Of a DNA stretch of 26,193 nt, positions 1-8,462 are shown in pieces. The stretch is taken from contig CALCGO010000133.1 in NCBI GenBank assembly GCA_937901055.1, forward strand, positions 1 through 26,193, read 5' to 3'. Within the stretch, counting starts at the first letter, position 1, and each line of letters starts with the position of its first letter. Made by a program: the position numbers and the translations under genes. The notes below the pieces were generated by a model. It was not told the DNA's origin. It made no database searches and saw only the letters and a list, made by a program, of their open reading frames with translations. The DNA is from an uncultured Rhodobacterales bacterium. GTDB lineage: Bacteria > Pseudomonadota > Alphaproteobacteria > Rhodobacterales > Rhodobacteraceae.

Positions 1-620
1 GAACCCGCGACAATAATCGGATGCTTTGGTGGAAAACTGTTCCACAACGCAGCATAGCTCTTGGCCACGGCTCGTTGACGCTCTTCAGAGTCGAGCGCGT
101 TGTCGGGGCGATGGTTGTTCCAATACTCATCTAGAATTTCGAGGAATTTTTTCGATCTCTCCCAATGTTCGGACTGTCCGCCAACTTCGATGTCCGCTAG
201 CACGTTCATCGCCAACCCTTCGCCCTGAAAACTGTCGAGCAGCACGCCCAAACTGTCAGCAAGGTCGAACACTGCTGATTGCGGCGCGACATCGGGTTGT
301 TGTTCGATAAACGCCGCCACCAGCTGTGCAATAATCAACTTGCGGCGCAACGCCGGAATAGGAGCCGCCAGTGGAACGCTCATATCCTTCGCCAAATCTG
401 TCACCACACGAATGTCCGGCAATAGGCGCGCTCCACTGCTAGCCAAGATCGCCTCGATCCCACGAGCCGAACGGCGGGTGTTCACGTAGACTACAACCTT
501 GGCCAAAGCTTCGGGCGGTTGACCTTCCAGCCGTGCCAACAACCCGTCGACAAATTCTTGAGAGAAATCGACCCCTAATGGCAAAGCAAATACACGCGGT
601 GTTGTCTGTGCCTCAAACAT
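1..620 (-). CDS. addB: AddB, double-strand break repair helicase-nuclease subunit (N-terminal part, runs off the window)
   Basis: About 206 N-terminal residues are visible, starting at an ATG at 620; the gene continues beyond position 1. The protein opens with MFEAQTTPRVFALPLGVDF, followed by a GLLARL...PPEALAKVVVYVNTRRSARGIEAI stretch split over residues 27-60, which I recognise as the start of alphaproteobacterial AddB. AddB partners AddA in the helicase-nuclease that resects double-strand breaks for RecA loading; the AddB N-terminal half is an inactive helicase-like fold and its nuclease domain lies at the C-terminus, outside this window. The ATG sits inside the end of tsaE: the two genes overlap by 8 bases (613-620), implying translational coupling. 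addA would be expected next, to the left. Family call from memory of the sequence pattern, not from a search. Confidence 0.85.
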   Translation of the reverse strand, partial: MFEAQTTPRVFALPLGVDFSQEFVDGLLARLEGQPPEALAKVVVYVNTRRSARGIEAILASSGARLLPDIRVVTDLAKDMSVPLAAPIPALRRKLIIAQLVAAFIEQQPDVAPQSAVFDLADSLGVLLDSFQGEGLAMNVLADIEVGGQSEHWERSKKFLEILDEYWNNHRPDNALDSEERQRAVAKSYAALWNSFPPKHPIIVAG

Positions 621-1101
621 CGTCCAACCAATCCCAACCAGTTCCGGCTGTGTTAACCTCCAACACGCGAATGTCCGACTCTATGTCCGGCATGGAAAAC
701 GACAGGTGCAGATGACGCTTGGGGCGCGCGGCACCCAGACGGTCCGGCCATTCCACCAAGGTGATCGCCGTATCGAATGCATCGTCAAGCCCCAGTTCAG
801 TCAACTCGTCTATGTGGGTTAGGCGGTATAAATCCGTGTGCCAAACCTCCCCGACGGAGGTGTCATACACCTGCACCAGCGTAAAGGTCGGCGAAGGCAC
901 ATCTTCTACCTCGCCATCGCGCGCCATCATAGCTTGAATGATCGAGCGCGCGAAATGCGTTTTGCCCGCCCCAACCGGACCGGACAGCAGTAAGCTATCG
1001 CCGGCCTTAAGATGCGTAGAAAACGCAACCGCCAACACAGCGGCATCTTCTGCGGTTTTCAAGGTTTTTGTGTAATTCAATGCGCCGCCCAATCGAAACA
1101 A
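613..1101 (-). CDS. tsaE: TsaE, ATPase of the tRNA t6A37 modification machinery
   Basis: TsaE is the P-loop ATPase that works with TsaB and TsaD to transfer threonylcarbamoyl to A37 of ANN-decoding tRNAs in the cytosol. Counting from the TTG at 1101, a Walker A loop GPVGAGKT lies at residues 41-48, the family motif SPTFTLVQVY at about 70-79, HTDLYRL at 88-94 and LVEWPDRLG near 115-123, all diagnostic. Length (up to 162 residues) fits the family. No ATG exists in frame upstream; candidate starts are TTG codons at 1101, 1092 and 1080, and none has a clear Shine-Dalgarno, so the start is uncertain. Its end overlaps addB by 8 bases. lolA lies 47 bases upstream on the same strand. Confidence 0.93.
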   Translation of the reverse strand: MFRLGGALNYTKTLKTAEDAAVLAVAFSTHLKAGDSLLLSGPVGAGKTHFARSIIQAMMARDGEVEDVPSPTFTLVQVYDTSVGEVWHTDLYRLTHIDELTELGLDDAFDTAITLVEWPDRLGAARPKRHLHLSFSMPDIESDIRVLEVNTAGTGWDWLDDV

Positions 1102-1148
1102 TTCAAGGTCGATTCTGGACGCTGGCGTTTATAAAAACAAGCCCTGCC

Positions 1149-1763
1149 TTAACTGTCGTCTTTCAGTGCCCTGATGGTTAGGGGAATGCTGAACAACGCG
1201 CTATCCAAAGAGATATCTGTCGACAAAGCACCAAGTTTGACCACCGATTCCAAGCCAGAACCATCGACGATGATCCACTCGACCAACGCCATCGGATTGC
1301 GGTCAAATATCATTTTGATGGTGCCGTTCCCCGAATTTTCCGGGTCAAACAATGTCAGATGTATCTGCGTGGTGCCCGCCTCGAGTTTCTGCACAAACTT
1401 CGAACGCGTGATGTCGATGTCAGATCGAGTCAGCAACGACAATGGCGTGCTGGACTGCGGATACCGCTGCGGTCCACGGTTGGATTTCTTGTCGAACACT
1501 GCCAAGGCCTGACCATCCGCAACCAGCAATGCTGGAGATGGTGCATCATATTCAAATCGCATCTTCCCCGGCTTTTGCAGATAGAACGTACCGGTAGATA
1601 CAGAGCCATCGGCGCTTTCCTGCGTGAAGGGTGCTCGTGCAGAAGTCAGCGAATTCAGATAAGCGTTCAACTCATCCACAACGGCATTCTGGGCCTTGGC
1701 AAAGCTGCCAAACGAAACCAGAGGGACGGCGCCAAGGGCCGAAAGAAAAAATCGTCTGTTCAT
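1149..1763 (-). CDS. lolA: LolA-type outer-membrane lipoprotein carrier protein
   Basis: A 204-residue periplasmic chaperone that carries lipoproteins from the LolCDE transporter to the outer membrane. An N-terminal signal sequence (MNRRFFLSALGAVPLVSFGS, with AKA|Q as likely cleavage near residue 24) is followed by the family pattern: LNSLTSARAPFTQ, GTFYLQKPGKMRFEYD, LLVADGQALAVFDKKSN and a later IFDRNPMALVEWIIVD. The double arginine near the start is worth noting but the hydrophobic core is ordinary, so Tat export is not claimed. It lies between ftsK (68 bases upstream) and tsaE, a usual alphaproteobacterial neighbourhood. The ATG at 1763 has a weak AAGG only two bases upstream, next to an inverted repeat at 1768-1797. 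Confidence 0.9.
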   Translation of the reverse strand: MNRRFFLSALGAVPLVSFGSFAKAQNAVVDELNAYLNSLTSARAPFTQESADGSVSTGTFYLQKPGKMRFEYDAPSPALLVADGQALAVFDKKSNRGPQRYPQSSTPLSLLTRSDIDITRSKFVQKLEAGTTQIHLTLFDPENSGNGTIKMIFDRNPMALVEWIIVDGSGLESVVKLGALSTDISLDSALFSIPLTIRALKDDS

Positions 1764-1767
1764 GACC

Positions 1768-1797
1768 TTAACATATAGTCGACCCGCGAAATGTTAA
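1768..1797. promoter_or_regulatory. 7-bp inverted repeat between ftsK and lolA
   Basis: TTAACAT at 1768-1774 is perfectly repeated in inverse as ATGTTAA at 1791-1797, with a 16-base spacer. It lies in the 68-base gap between ftsK and lolA and ends five bases before the lolA ATG. It could be a protein-binding dyad or a weak AU-rich hairpin beside the lolA ribosome site. There is no T-run after it, so it does not look like a standard terminator. Function is not known. Confidence 0.35.
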
Positions 1798-1831
1798 ACC
1801 CGGCAATGCGGTCATAGGCGGATATTGGCGA

Positions 1832-4468
1832 CTATTGGACTTCCGGCACCAGAATCTCACGCTTGCCGACATGGTTAGCTTGACTGACAACGCCATTCTC
1901 TTCCATCTCTTCAACGATTTTGGCGGCTTTGTTGTATCCAATCGATAGCTTACGCTGGATGTAAGAGGTCGAACACTTCCGGTCCCGCGCCACAATCTGT
2001 ACCGCTTGGTCGTAAAGCGCATCCTCTCCACCGGTGTTTCCACCAAGGCCCAGCAAGGCATCAACGTTCGCCTCTGCCTCGCCCGCGGGCCCTTCGACAA
2101 CACCGGAAACATACGTCGGTTCACCCTGCGTTTTGAGGAAGTTCACGATTTCCTCAACTTCTTCATCCGACACAAACGGCCCGTGCACACGGGTTACCTT
2201 GCCACCAGCAGCCATGTACAACATGTCGCCCATGCCCAGCAGTTGTTCCGCACCCATCTCGCCTAGAATTGTCCGACTGTCGATTTTCGAGGTAACCTGA
2301 AACGAAATCCTTGTAGGGAAGTTGGCTTTGATCGTACCAGTAATCACATCAACAGAAGGCCGCTGCGTTGCCATGATCAGGTGAATACCTGACGCCCGCG
2401 CCATCTGCGCCAAACGCATAATACAGGCTTCAATTTCCTTGCCCGCGACCATCATCAGGTCGGCCATCTCGTCGACGACGACGACGATGAATGGCATTGT
2501 CTCTGGCGTAAATTCTTCTGTCTCGAACACTGGTTCACCCGTCGCATCGTCAAACCCCGTCTGAATTGTACGCTTAAACCCCTCACCTTTTGCCAACGCA
2601 GCTTTTACGCGGCCATTGTATCCGTCAATATTCCGAACACCCATTTTTGACATCTTGCGATAGCGTTCTTCCATCTCTGCCACGGCCCATTTCAAGGCCA
2701 CAACCGCCTTCTTCGGGTCCGTCACAACTGGCGACAATAGGTGCGGGATGCCGTCGTAAACCGACAGCTCCAACATCTTGGGATCAACCATGATCATCCG
2801 GCATTCCTGCGGGCTGAGCGTGTATAACAGCGACAGGATCATCGTATTGATCCCAACCGATTTACCCGAACCCGTCGTACCTGCAATCAACAAATGTGGC
2901 ATCTTGGCGAGGTTCGCCACCACAGGTTCGCCGCCAATATCTTTGCCCAACGCCAGCGGCAGCTGGAACTTGCTGTCACCGAATGCGCTGGCTGCGATAA
3001 TCTCGCGGAAAAGAACCATCTCGCGGTGATCATTCGGCAATTCGATCCCGATAACCGAGCGGCCCGGTATCGTTGAAATACGCGCTGACAGCGCCGACAT
3101 GGACCGTGCAATATCGTCAGCCAAACCGACAACGCGACTGGCCTTCATGCCAGCCTCTGGTTCAAGTTCGTACATTGTGACGACAGGGCCGGGGCGAACC
3201 TTGATGATTTCGCCTTTGACGCCGTAATCTTCCAACACGTTCTCAAGCATCCGCGCATTCTCGTTCAATGCTTCGTCGCTTAGCGTGTGACGCACGATTT
3301 CTGTCGGGTTGGAAAGAATTGAAATCGGCGGCGTTTCATACCCGTCTTCTTTTGGTTCCAACGCCAGACTTGGTTGCTCTTCTTTACGTGCCCGCGCAGA
3401 CTTCGCCGTCCGCTTAGCTGGTTTATGCTGCACCCTTGGCACCGGCTTGCTCAACACCATTGGGCCGGTATCGACAACCTCGTCATCGGTGTCCGTGGCG
3501 CGCCGCGCAATCATTGGGGGTTCTTCTTCGCCACGCTGAACGCCGCCAAGTGCTGGCGCCGGTGCGTCTTGACCTTTACGCGCCCGAACTGCTGCGGAAA
3601 TCCGTGCGCTCAAACGGTCTTCGGTCGGCTCTGCCCCGTCCTCCATTTCCGAGGAAACCCGGACTTCGCCAACTTCCCGACGCTCCGCGGCTTCAGCCGT
3701 CCGAACTCGCCGCTTTTCACGTGCGTTTTTCGCCACATCCAGCCCTTTGACGCCAAGAAGTGCCAGAACCGCATACACCGCGCTGGAAAGTTTAACCGTT
3801 ACCCACCGTAAACCGAAATAGGAGGATACGAATCCACGCCACATACCGCGTGAACAAGTTTTGCATTCAGCCCAGTTCATACCAAACGCATAGGCGGCCA
3901 GCAGAAGGGTGAAAACAACCAATACCAGCGTTGTCAGAAGAAGGTTGGATCCAACGGCCCCGCTTGGCAAAAGCACAAACATCGCCTTTATAGCCGTGTC
4001 ACCGAAAACTCCGCCTAGCCCGTATATCCCGTCCGGACCATATTCATAGGCCCACCCGGCGGGCGGCACTTGTGTTGCGAAAAACGCGGCGGTGACCGCG
4101 ATCATCGGCGGCACAGCAATCGCCCGCCACATTGCGCGTTCCTGCCCGCGATGCAGCACCAGCCGCACGCCCCAAACAGCCAAAGCCAAAGGAATGCCGT
4201 ACGCAGCCCAACCCAACGCTTTGTGCAATGGATCGGCAATATACGACCCAACGACGCCCAACATGTTATGCGGGGCCGCGTCCGTCGCTACGGAAAAGCT
4301 GGGGTCAGAGGGCATGTAGGTGATCAACAGCGTTGCCAACGCCGCACCAATCAGCACCAGCAAAAACCCCAACGCCTCGGAGCCGCGCTGCCGCAACTTC
4401 GTATCGGCCTTGGCTTTCACCGTCCGTTTCGTTTTCTTCGTCTTACCTTTAGCTGCTGCCATTGCCAT
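1832..4468 (-). CDS. ftsK: FtsK/SpoIIIE-type DNA translocase
   Basis: An 878-residue septum-anchored motor that pumps chromosome ends apart and activates XerCD recombination at dif during division. A basic N-terminus leads into about four membrane segments within residues 30-200 (for example LGFLLVLIGAALATLLITY), then a charged linker (about 240-370), then the motor: Walker A GTTGSGKS near residue 530, Walker B VVVVDEMADLM near 660, and MATQRPSVDVITG. The C-terminal winged-helix gamma domain (last 65 residues, with CSTSYIQRKLSIGYNKAA) is the part that reads the polar KOPS sequences. The start ATG at 4468 follows AGGG with about 7 bases of spacing. It begins 8 bases after the aminotransferase stop, so the two are probably co-transcribed. 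The linker is short compared with that of enterobacterial FtsK. Confidence 0.97.
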   Translation of the reverse strand: MAMAAAKGKTKKTKRTVKAKADTKLRQRGSEALGFLLVLIGAALATLLITYMPSDPSFSVATDAAPHNMLGVVGSYIADPLHKALGWAAYGIPLALAVWGVRLVLHRGQERAMWRAIAVPPMIAVTAAFFATQVPPAGWAYEYGPDGIYGLGGVFGDTAIKAMFVLLPSGAVGSNLLLTTLVLVVFTLLLAAYAFGMNWAECKTCSRGMWRGFVSSYFGLRWVTVKLSSAVYAVLALLGVKGLDVAKNAREKRRVRTAEAAERREVGEVRVSSEMEDGAEPTEDRLSARISAAVRARKGQDAPAPALGGVQRGEEEPPMIARRATDTDDEVVDTGPMVLSKPVPRVQHKPAKRTAKSARARKEEQPSLALEPKEDGYETPPISILSNPTEIVRHTLSDEALNENARMLENVLEDYGVKGEIIKVRPGPVVTMYELEPEAGMKASRVVGLADDIARSMSALSARISTIPGRSVIGIELPNDHREMVLFREIIAASAFGDSKFQLPLALGKDIGGEPVVANLAKMPHLLIAGTTGSGKSVGINTMILSLLYTLSPQECRMIMVDPKMLELSVYDGIPHLLSPVVTDPKKAVVALKWAVAEMEERYRKMSKMGVRNIDGYNGRVKAALAKGEGFKRTIQTGFDDATGEPVFETEEFTPETMPFIVVVVDEMADLMMVAGKEIEACIMRLAQMARASGIHLIMATQRPSVDVITGTIKANFPTRISFQVTSKIDSRTILGEMGAEQLLGMGDMLYMAAGGKVTRVHGPFVSDEEVEEIVNFLKTQGEPTYVSGVVEGPAGEAEANVDALLGLGGNTGGEDALYDQAVQIVARDRKCSTSYIQRKLSIGYNKAAKIVEEMEENGVVSQANHVGKREILVPEVQ

Positions 4469-4476
4469 GTCCGACC

Positions 4477-5691
4477 CTATGTCCCCGCACCCATCTGGTC
4501 ACCCAGAGTATCACGGATGGCATAAAGCCCCCGCTCTATTTCTTGTTCATTTGCTACCAAGGCCACTCGAAAATACTCAGCTCCCGGATTGCCGCCACCC
4601 AAACGAGGATCGTTTGGTCGTGACAAATATTCACCGGGCAAAACTCTTACTCCGGCCTCTTTCCACAATTTCAAAGCGGCCGCTTCCCCGTCGCCAGCCT
4701 TCAACCAAAGAAAGAATCCGGCCTGCGGCGAGGTATACCCCTGCAAGTTTCCCAGAATTCGGTCCGAAATGTCAAATTTTCGTTGATACATCTCGCGGTT
4801 TTTCACCACATGTGCCTCATCTGCCCACACCGCAGCACTAACCATCTGGATCGGCAACGGCACTGGCGCACCCGTATAATTACGTAATTGCTTCATCGCC
4901 GCGATGGAATTTGCGCCACCAGCCGCAAAGCCACTGCGCAATCCGGGCAAGTTAGACCGCTTGGATAACGAGTGGAAAACCACCACCCGTTCAGGATCTA
5001 CATCCATATCTTGCGCCGCAGTTAACGCACCTGTCGGCGGCGTATCACGGTAAATTTCCGAATAGCATTCATCAGCAAAAACGCGGAAATCATAGGTTTC
5101 CCCAAGCGCAATCAGTTCTTGCCAGTATGCCTTGCTTGCCACCGCCCCCTGCGGGTTGGAGGGTGAACACATGTAAACAATCGCCGTCCGCTCCAACAAA
5201 TCCTTGGGAACCGATGCGAAATCCGGCAAAAAACCGTTGTCTTCGGGGGCGGGTACAAACACAGGCTCCGCGCCGGCCTGAATCGCCGCCACCATGTAAC
5301 ATTGGTAAAACGGGTTCGGCAGCAGAACGACAGGCTTCTGCCCGTTCTTCTCTTCAGGACACAGCGCGAGGGCTGCATTAAACAACCCTTCCCGCGTACC
5401 ATTCAAATTCACGACATTCTTGTCAGGGTCCACCGACTTCAGATCGAATCGGTTTTCCAGCCAAGTCGCAATCGCCGCGCGTAATTCCGGCGCACCGTCA
5501 TTGGGGGGATATTTGTTGAAACCATCCGCATAGCGCAGCAGCAATTCCGGCACAAAGTCAGGAAACTTGTGCTTGGGCTCGCCAATAGACATATGCAAAA
5601 CCTCGCCGCCTGCTGGATGAGGATCCAACAACGCACGTAAACGTGGAAAAGCATATTCCGGCAGGTTTGAAAACCGTGTGGGATACTGCAT
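4477..5691 (-). CDS. Class I/II PLP-dependent aminotransferase, DapC-like
   Basis: A 404-residue fold-type I aminotransferase. The PLP-binding lysine is K244 in HSLSKRSNLPGLRSGF; the cofactor aspartate is in FADECYSEIY (about D207); NPFY, SPSNPQG and the late arginine in YFRVALV also fit. The SLSKRSNxPGxRSGF variant is typical of N-succinyl-diaminopimelate aminotransferases (DapC), so a role in lysine and peptidoglycan precursor synthesis is likely, but substrate cannot be proved from sequence. The ATG at 5691 follows GAGG with 5 bases of spacing. It sits 8 bases upstream of ftsK and 70 bases downstream of the amidase, all on one strand. I leave the symbol empty because the substrate is inferred. 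Confidence 0.9.
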   Translation of the reverse strand: MQYPTRFSNLPEYAFPRLRALLDPHPAGGEVLHMSIGEPKHKFPDFVPELLLRYADGFNKYPPNDGAPELRAAIATWLENRFDLKSVDPDKNVVNLNGTREGLFNAALALCPEEKNGQKPVVLLPNPFYQCYMVAAIQAGAEPVFVPAPEDNGFLPDFASVPKDLLERTAIVYMCSPSNPQGAVASKAYWQELIALGETYDFRVFADECYSEIYRDTPPTGALTAAQDMDVDPERVVVFHSLSKRSNLPGLRSGFAAGGANSIAAMKQLRNYTGAPVPLPIQMVSAAVWADEAHVVKNREMYQRKFDISDRILGNLQGYTSPQAGFFLWLKAGDGEAAALKLWKEAGVRVLPGEYLSRPNDPRLGGGNPGAEYFRVALVANEQEIERGLYAIRDTLGDQMGAGT

Positions 5692-5761
5692 ATCTGCCTC
5701 ATTACGGGGTCTATTTGCCCCTTATTGGCTTGAGTTTACACTCTCAGCTGACTTAGGTCCA

Positions 5762-7093
5762 CTACCCTTTCACAACGTCTTCCATCGCCGCCCCTAACCG
5801 CAACAACTTTGCTTCGGTGAATGGATCACACAGGGCCGTAATTCCGCAAGTTGGCGTGTCCGTTGGCAACGTCAGACCACACAACCCCATAAGATTTCCT
5901 ATGCGCGTATTGCGCAACGCCAACAGGTTTTCCGAAATGAAATAGTTATGATCGGACAACAACCGCTCAATATTCGGCGGTAAAATGGGCGAGGACGGAA
6001 CCAGCACCGCATCAAACCCGGCCGTGGCTTTTTGATATTCCACGCGAAGTTGGCGTAATTCCTGCCAACCCTCGATGAATTGCACGGCCGAGAACTCGGC
6101 GCCTGCGCGAAATCTTGCGCGGACAGGTGGGAACATTGCGTCGGGGTTGGCCTCAATTTCGGTGTGCCACTGGGCGTAAGCCTCTGATGTGAACAGGCAT
6201 CCTGCCAACTCCATCGCGCGAGCGACTGCGGGGATTTCACCGCGAACAACCTCGGCTCCGGCGGTTTGCAGTCGTTCTACTGTTTTCTCGAACGCGGCCA
6301 AAGGTTCGGCGCGGCAATCCGGCAAGGCCACCGTTTCCAATACCATGAACCGTTTTCCAACAATGGAGGCCCCCGATAAATCGGGCGCGGTTTCGCCAGA
6401 CATAACCGCCAACAGCTCCGCTGCGTCCTCAACCGAGCGGCACAAAGGCCCGACCGTATCGAAGCTCTCGCACAGCGGCACAACACCCTCAACTGAAAGC
6501 AATCCATGTGTGGTTTTCAGGCCAACAAGATCATTCCAGACGGACGGGATTCGCACCGAACCACCTGTATCAGATCCGATCCCCGCCGCTGCCAAATCAA
6601 ACGCCACGGATGTCGCGGCCCCCGACGAAGAACCACCAGCCACTAGCGCTGGATTGGTGGAGTTCGGCGACGTTTCAGTTACATCATTCAACCCAAGACC
6701 CGAGAACGCCAGCTCCGTCATATGGGTCTTACCAAGACAAACCAGCCCTGCCCGTGTCGCATTCGCCAACACTTCAGCATCCGTATCCGGCACACGGCCC
6801 TTCAACAAAGCGGTTCCTGCTTCTGTCCCGACCCCAGCCGTGTCGTACAAATCTTTCCAGCTAATCGGAACACCGTCCAACAACCCGCGTCGCACGCCTT
6901 TCTTGGCACGCTCGGACGCCGCCGCAGCCTCGGCCCTTGCGCGTTCTTCGGTCAGCCGGGCGTAGATACGGCCAGTAAACTCATGCGCGTTGATGGCCTT
7001 CAAATAAGCCTCGCACAACTCGATTGGGTCAATTTCACCTGCACCAATGCCGCGTCCCAAATCACTAGCCGTCATTTTCAGCCAATCAGCCAT
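5762..7093 (-). CDS. Amidase-signature family amidohydrolase
   Basis: A 443-residue member of the amidase-signature family, which hydrolyses amide bonds with a Ser-cisSer-Lys triad. Here the triad is K80 (in PISWKDLYDTAG), S155 (in GGSSSGAA) and S179 (in GSDTGGSVR); the 24-residue spacing of the two serines is right for the family. The frame stays open upstream to 7291, but the start at 7093 (MADWLKMTASDLG) has a strong GGAGGA eight bases ahead, and the upstream part would run under the divergent monooxygenase gene. It is not GatA by context (no gatB or gatC nearby) and the substrate is unknown. It heads the minus-strand run with the aminotransferase and ftsK. Confidence 0.92.
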   Translation of the reverse strand: MADWLKMTASDLGRGIGAGEIDPIELCEAYLKAINAHEFTGRIYARLTEERARAEAAAASERAKKGVRRGLLDGVPISWKDLYDTAGVGTEAGTALLKGRVPDTDAEVLANATRAGLVCLGKTHMTELAFSGLGLNDVTETSPNSTNPALVAGGSSSGAATSVAFDLAAAGIGSDTGGSVRIPSVWNDLVGLKTTHGLLSVEGVVPLCESFDTVGPLCRSVEDAAELLAVMSGETAPDLSGASIVGKRFMVLETVALPDCRAEPLAAFEKTVERLQTAGAEVVRGEIPAVARAMELAGCLFTSEAYAQWHTEIEANPDAMFPPVRARFRAGAEFSAVQFIEGWQELRQLRVEYQKATAGFDAVLVPSSPILPPNIERLLSDHNYFISENLLALRNTRIGNLMGLCGLTLPTDTPTCGITALCDPFTEAKLLRLGAAMEDVVKG

Positions 7094-7168
7094 GTTTTCC
7101 TCCGATTCCGTTTGGCCGCACGCTAATCCGATATGGACAATCCCGCAATCAAGATCATATTGAGAAGT

Positions 7169-8395
7169 ATGAAAACTGATACTGACGTCATTATTGTCGG
7201 CGGAGGGCTGAACGGCCCCGCGCTGGCCATCGCCCTCGCTTCCGGCGGGATACGCAGCATTATTGTCGATGCTGTGCCCAAGGCCATGCATGATGACCCC
7301 GATTTCGACGGGCGCTCGTATGCGCTGTCACTGTCATCCGTGAATATGCTGAAGGCATTGGGTATCTGGGCCAAGATCGCCGAAAACTCCCAACCCATGC
7401 TGGATATCATTGTCACCGACGGAAAAGCTGGTGAAGGGGTTTCGCCGCTGCACCTGCATTTTGACCACCGCGAGATCGAAGAAGGTCCGATGGGCCACAT
7501 GGTGGAGGACCGCTACCTGCGCCACGCCCTGCTGTCCGCACTGGAAACCGAACCACTGATCGAGCACATCGCCCCGCAAATGGTCACAGGCCAATCGATC
7601 GAGGAAGGGCATGGACGTGTGACGCTATCCGATGGCCGGCAGCTAACCGCCCGCCTGATCGTTGGGTGCGACGGACGCAAAAGCCAAACCGCAATGCGGG
7701 CTGGAATCCAGCGTTCCCGCAAGCCGTACCACCAAACCGGACTGGTCTGCGCGATCAGTCACGAGCTGCCTCACAACGGGGTCGCACACCAATTCTTTAT
7801 GCCACCCGGCCCGCTTGCAATCCTTCCGTTGCCCGGCAACCGTTCATCCATCGTTTGGACCGAAACCACCGAGCGCGCCGAAACCATTGCGGCCATGTCG
7901 GATGAAGACTACCTCAAAGAACTCCACCCTCGGTTCGGGGATTTCCTTGGTAAGATCACCCTGACTGGCACCCGTTTCGCCTATCCGCTGGATTTGACGT
8001 TGGCCCAATCTTTCACCGCCGAGCGCGTGGCCCTAGCAGGCGATGCAGCACACGGTGTTCATTACATCGCCGGACAAGGCCTGAACCTTGGCCTGCGCGA
8101 CGTGGCCGCATTGGCCGAAACCTTGATCACGGCTGCCCGACATGGCGAGGACATCGGATCATCGGTGGTATTGGACGCTTACGCAAAATGGCGGCGCGTG
8201 GACACAACAACGCTGGTCGCCTCAACCGATACAATCAACCGTATATTCTCCAACGACAACCCGTTGGTCCGCTTGGGTCGCGACCTAGGCATGGGCGCCG
8301 TAAACGCCATCCCTGCGGCGCGGCGAAAACTGATACGCGAGGCGGCAGGCCTAAACGGAGATTTGCCGCGGTTAATGCAAGGTCGACAAATCTAG
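7169..8395 (+). CDS. UbiH/UbiF/Coq6-family FAD-dependent monooxygenase (ubiquinone ring hydroxylase)
   Basis: A flavoprotein of about 408 residues that probably hydroxylates the aromatic ring of a ubiquinone precursor at the membrane face. The dinucleotide-binding motif DVIIVGGGLNGPALAIAL starts at residue 6, a mid-protein LIVGCDGRKSQTA corresponds to the DG motif, and the FAD-ribityl motif GDAAHGVHYIAGQGLNLGLRD begins at residue 291. The start at 7169 (MKTDTDVIIVGGG) places the first strand where the family has it; an in-frame ATG at 7133 adds twelve residues and is the alternative. Neither has a strong Shine-Dalgarno. Which ring carbon is hydroxylated cannot be told from this sequence. It is divergent from the amidase, with a gap of 75 bases. 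Confidence 0.92.
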   Translation: MKTDTDVIIVGGGLNGPALAIALASGGIRSIIVDAVPKAMHDDPDFDGRSYALSLSSVNMLKALGIWAKIAENSQPMLDIIVTDGKAGEGVSPLHLHFDHREIEEGPMGHMVEDRYLRHALLSALETEPLIEHIAPQMVTGQSIEEGHGRVTLSDGRQLTARLIVGCDGRKSQTAMRAGIQRSRKPYHQTGLVCAISHELPHNGVAHQFFMPPGPLAILPLPGNRSSIVWTETTERAETIAAMSDEDYLKELHPRFGDFLGKITLTGTRFAYPLDLTLAQSFTAERVALAGDAAHGVHYIAGQGLNLGLRDVAALAETLITAARHGEDIGSSVVLDAYAKWRRVDTTTLVASTDTINRIFSNDNPLVRLGRDLGMGAVNAIPAARRKLIREAAGLNGDLPRLMQGRQI

Positions 8396-8429
8396 ATTCT
8401 TCGAGAACCCGACCATTTGTGGTATCCTG

Positions 8430-8453
8430 CCCCTCTAAACAAAAAACGAGGGG
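8430..8453 (+). promoter_or_regulatory. Hairpin that covers the ribosome binding site of the next gene
   Basis: CCCCTC at 8430-8435 is the exact inverse complement of GAGGGG at 8448-8453, with an A-rich 12-base loop (8436-8447). GAGGGG is also the only good Shine-Dalgarno for the ATG at 8463, nine bases downstream. An alternative, longer pairing TATCC + CCTC with GAGGGGATA also exists, bulging four bases. A fold would hide the ribosome site, so this may be a translational switch; it could also end ubiH transcription, but no T-run follows. Confidence 0.45.
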
Positions 8454-8462
8454 ATAGTAATT

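Noticed and set aside
6189..6965. 258-residue open frame on the plus strand
   Set aside because: Antisense to the amidase gene; serine and proline rich, no family features.
7094..7291. Upstream extension of the amidase frame
   Set aside because: It would run under the divergent monooxygenase and lacks a ribosome site, whereas the start at 7093 has GGAGGA.
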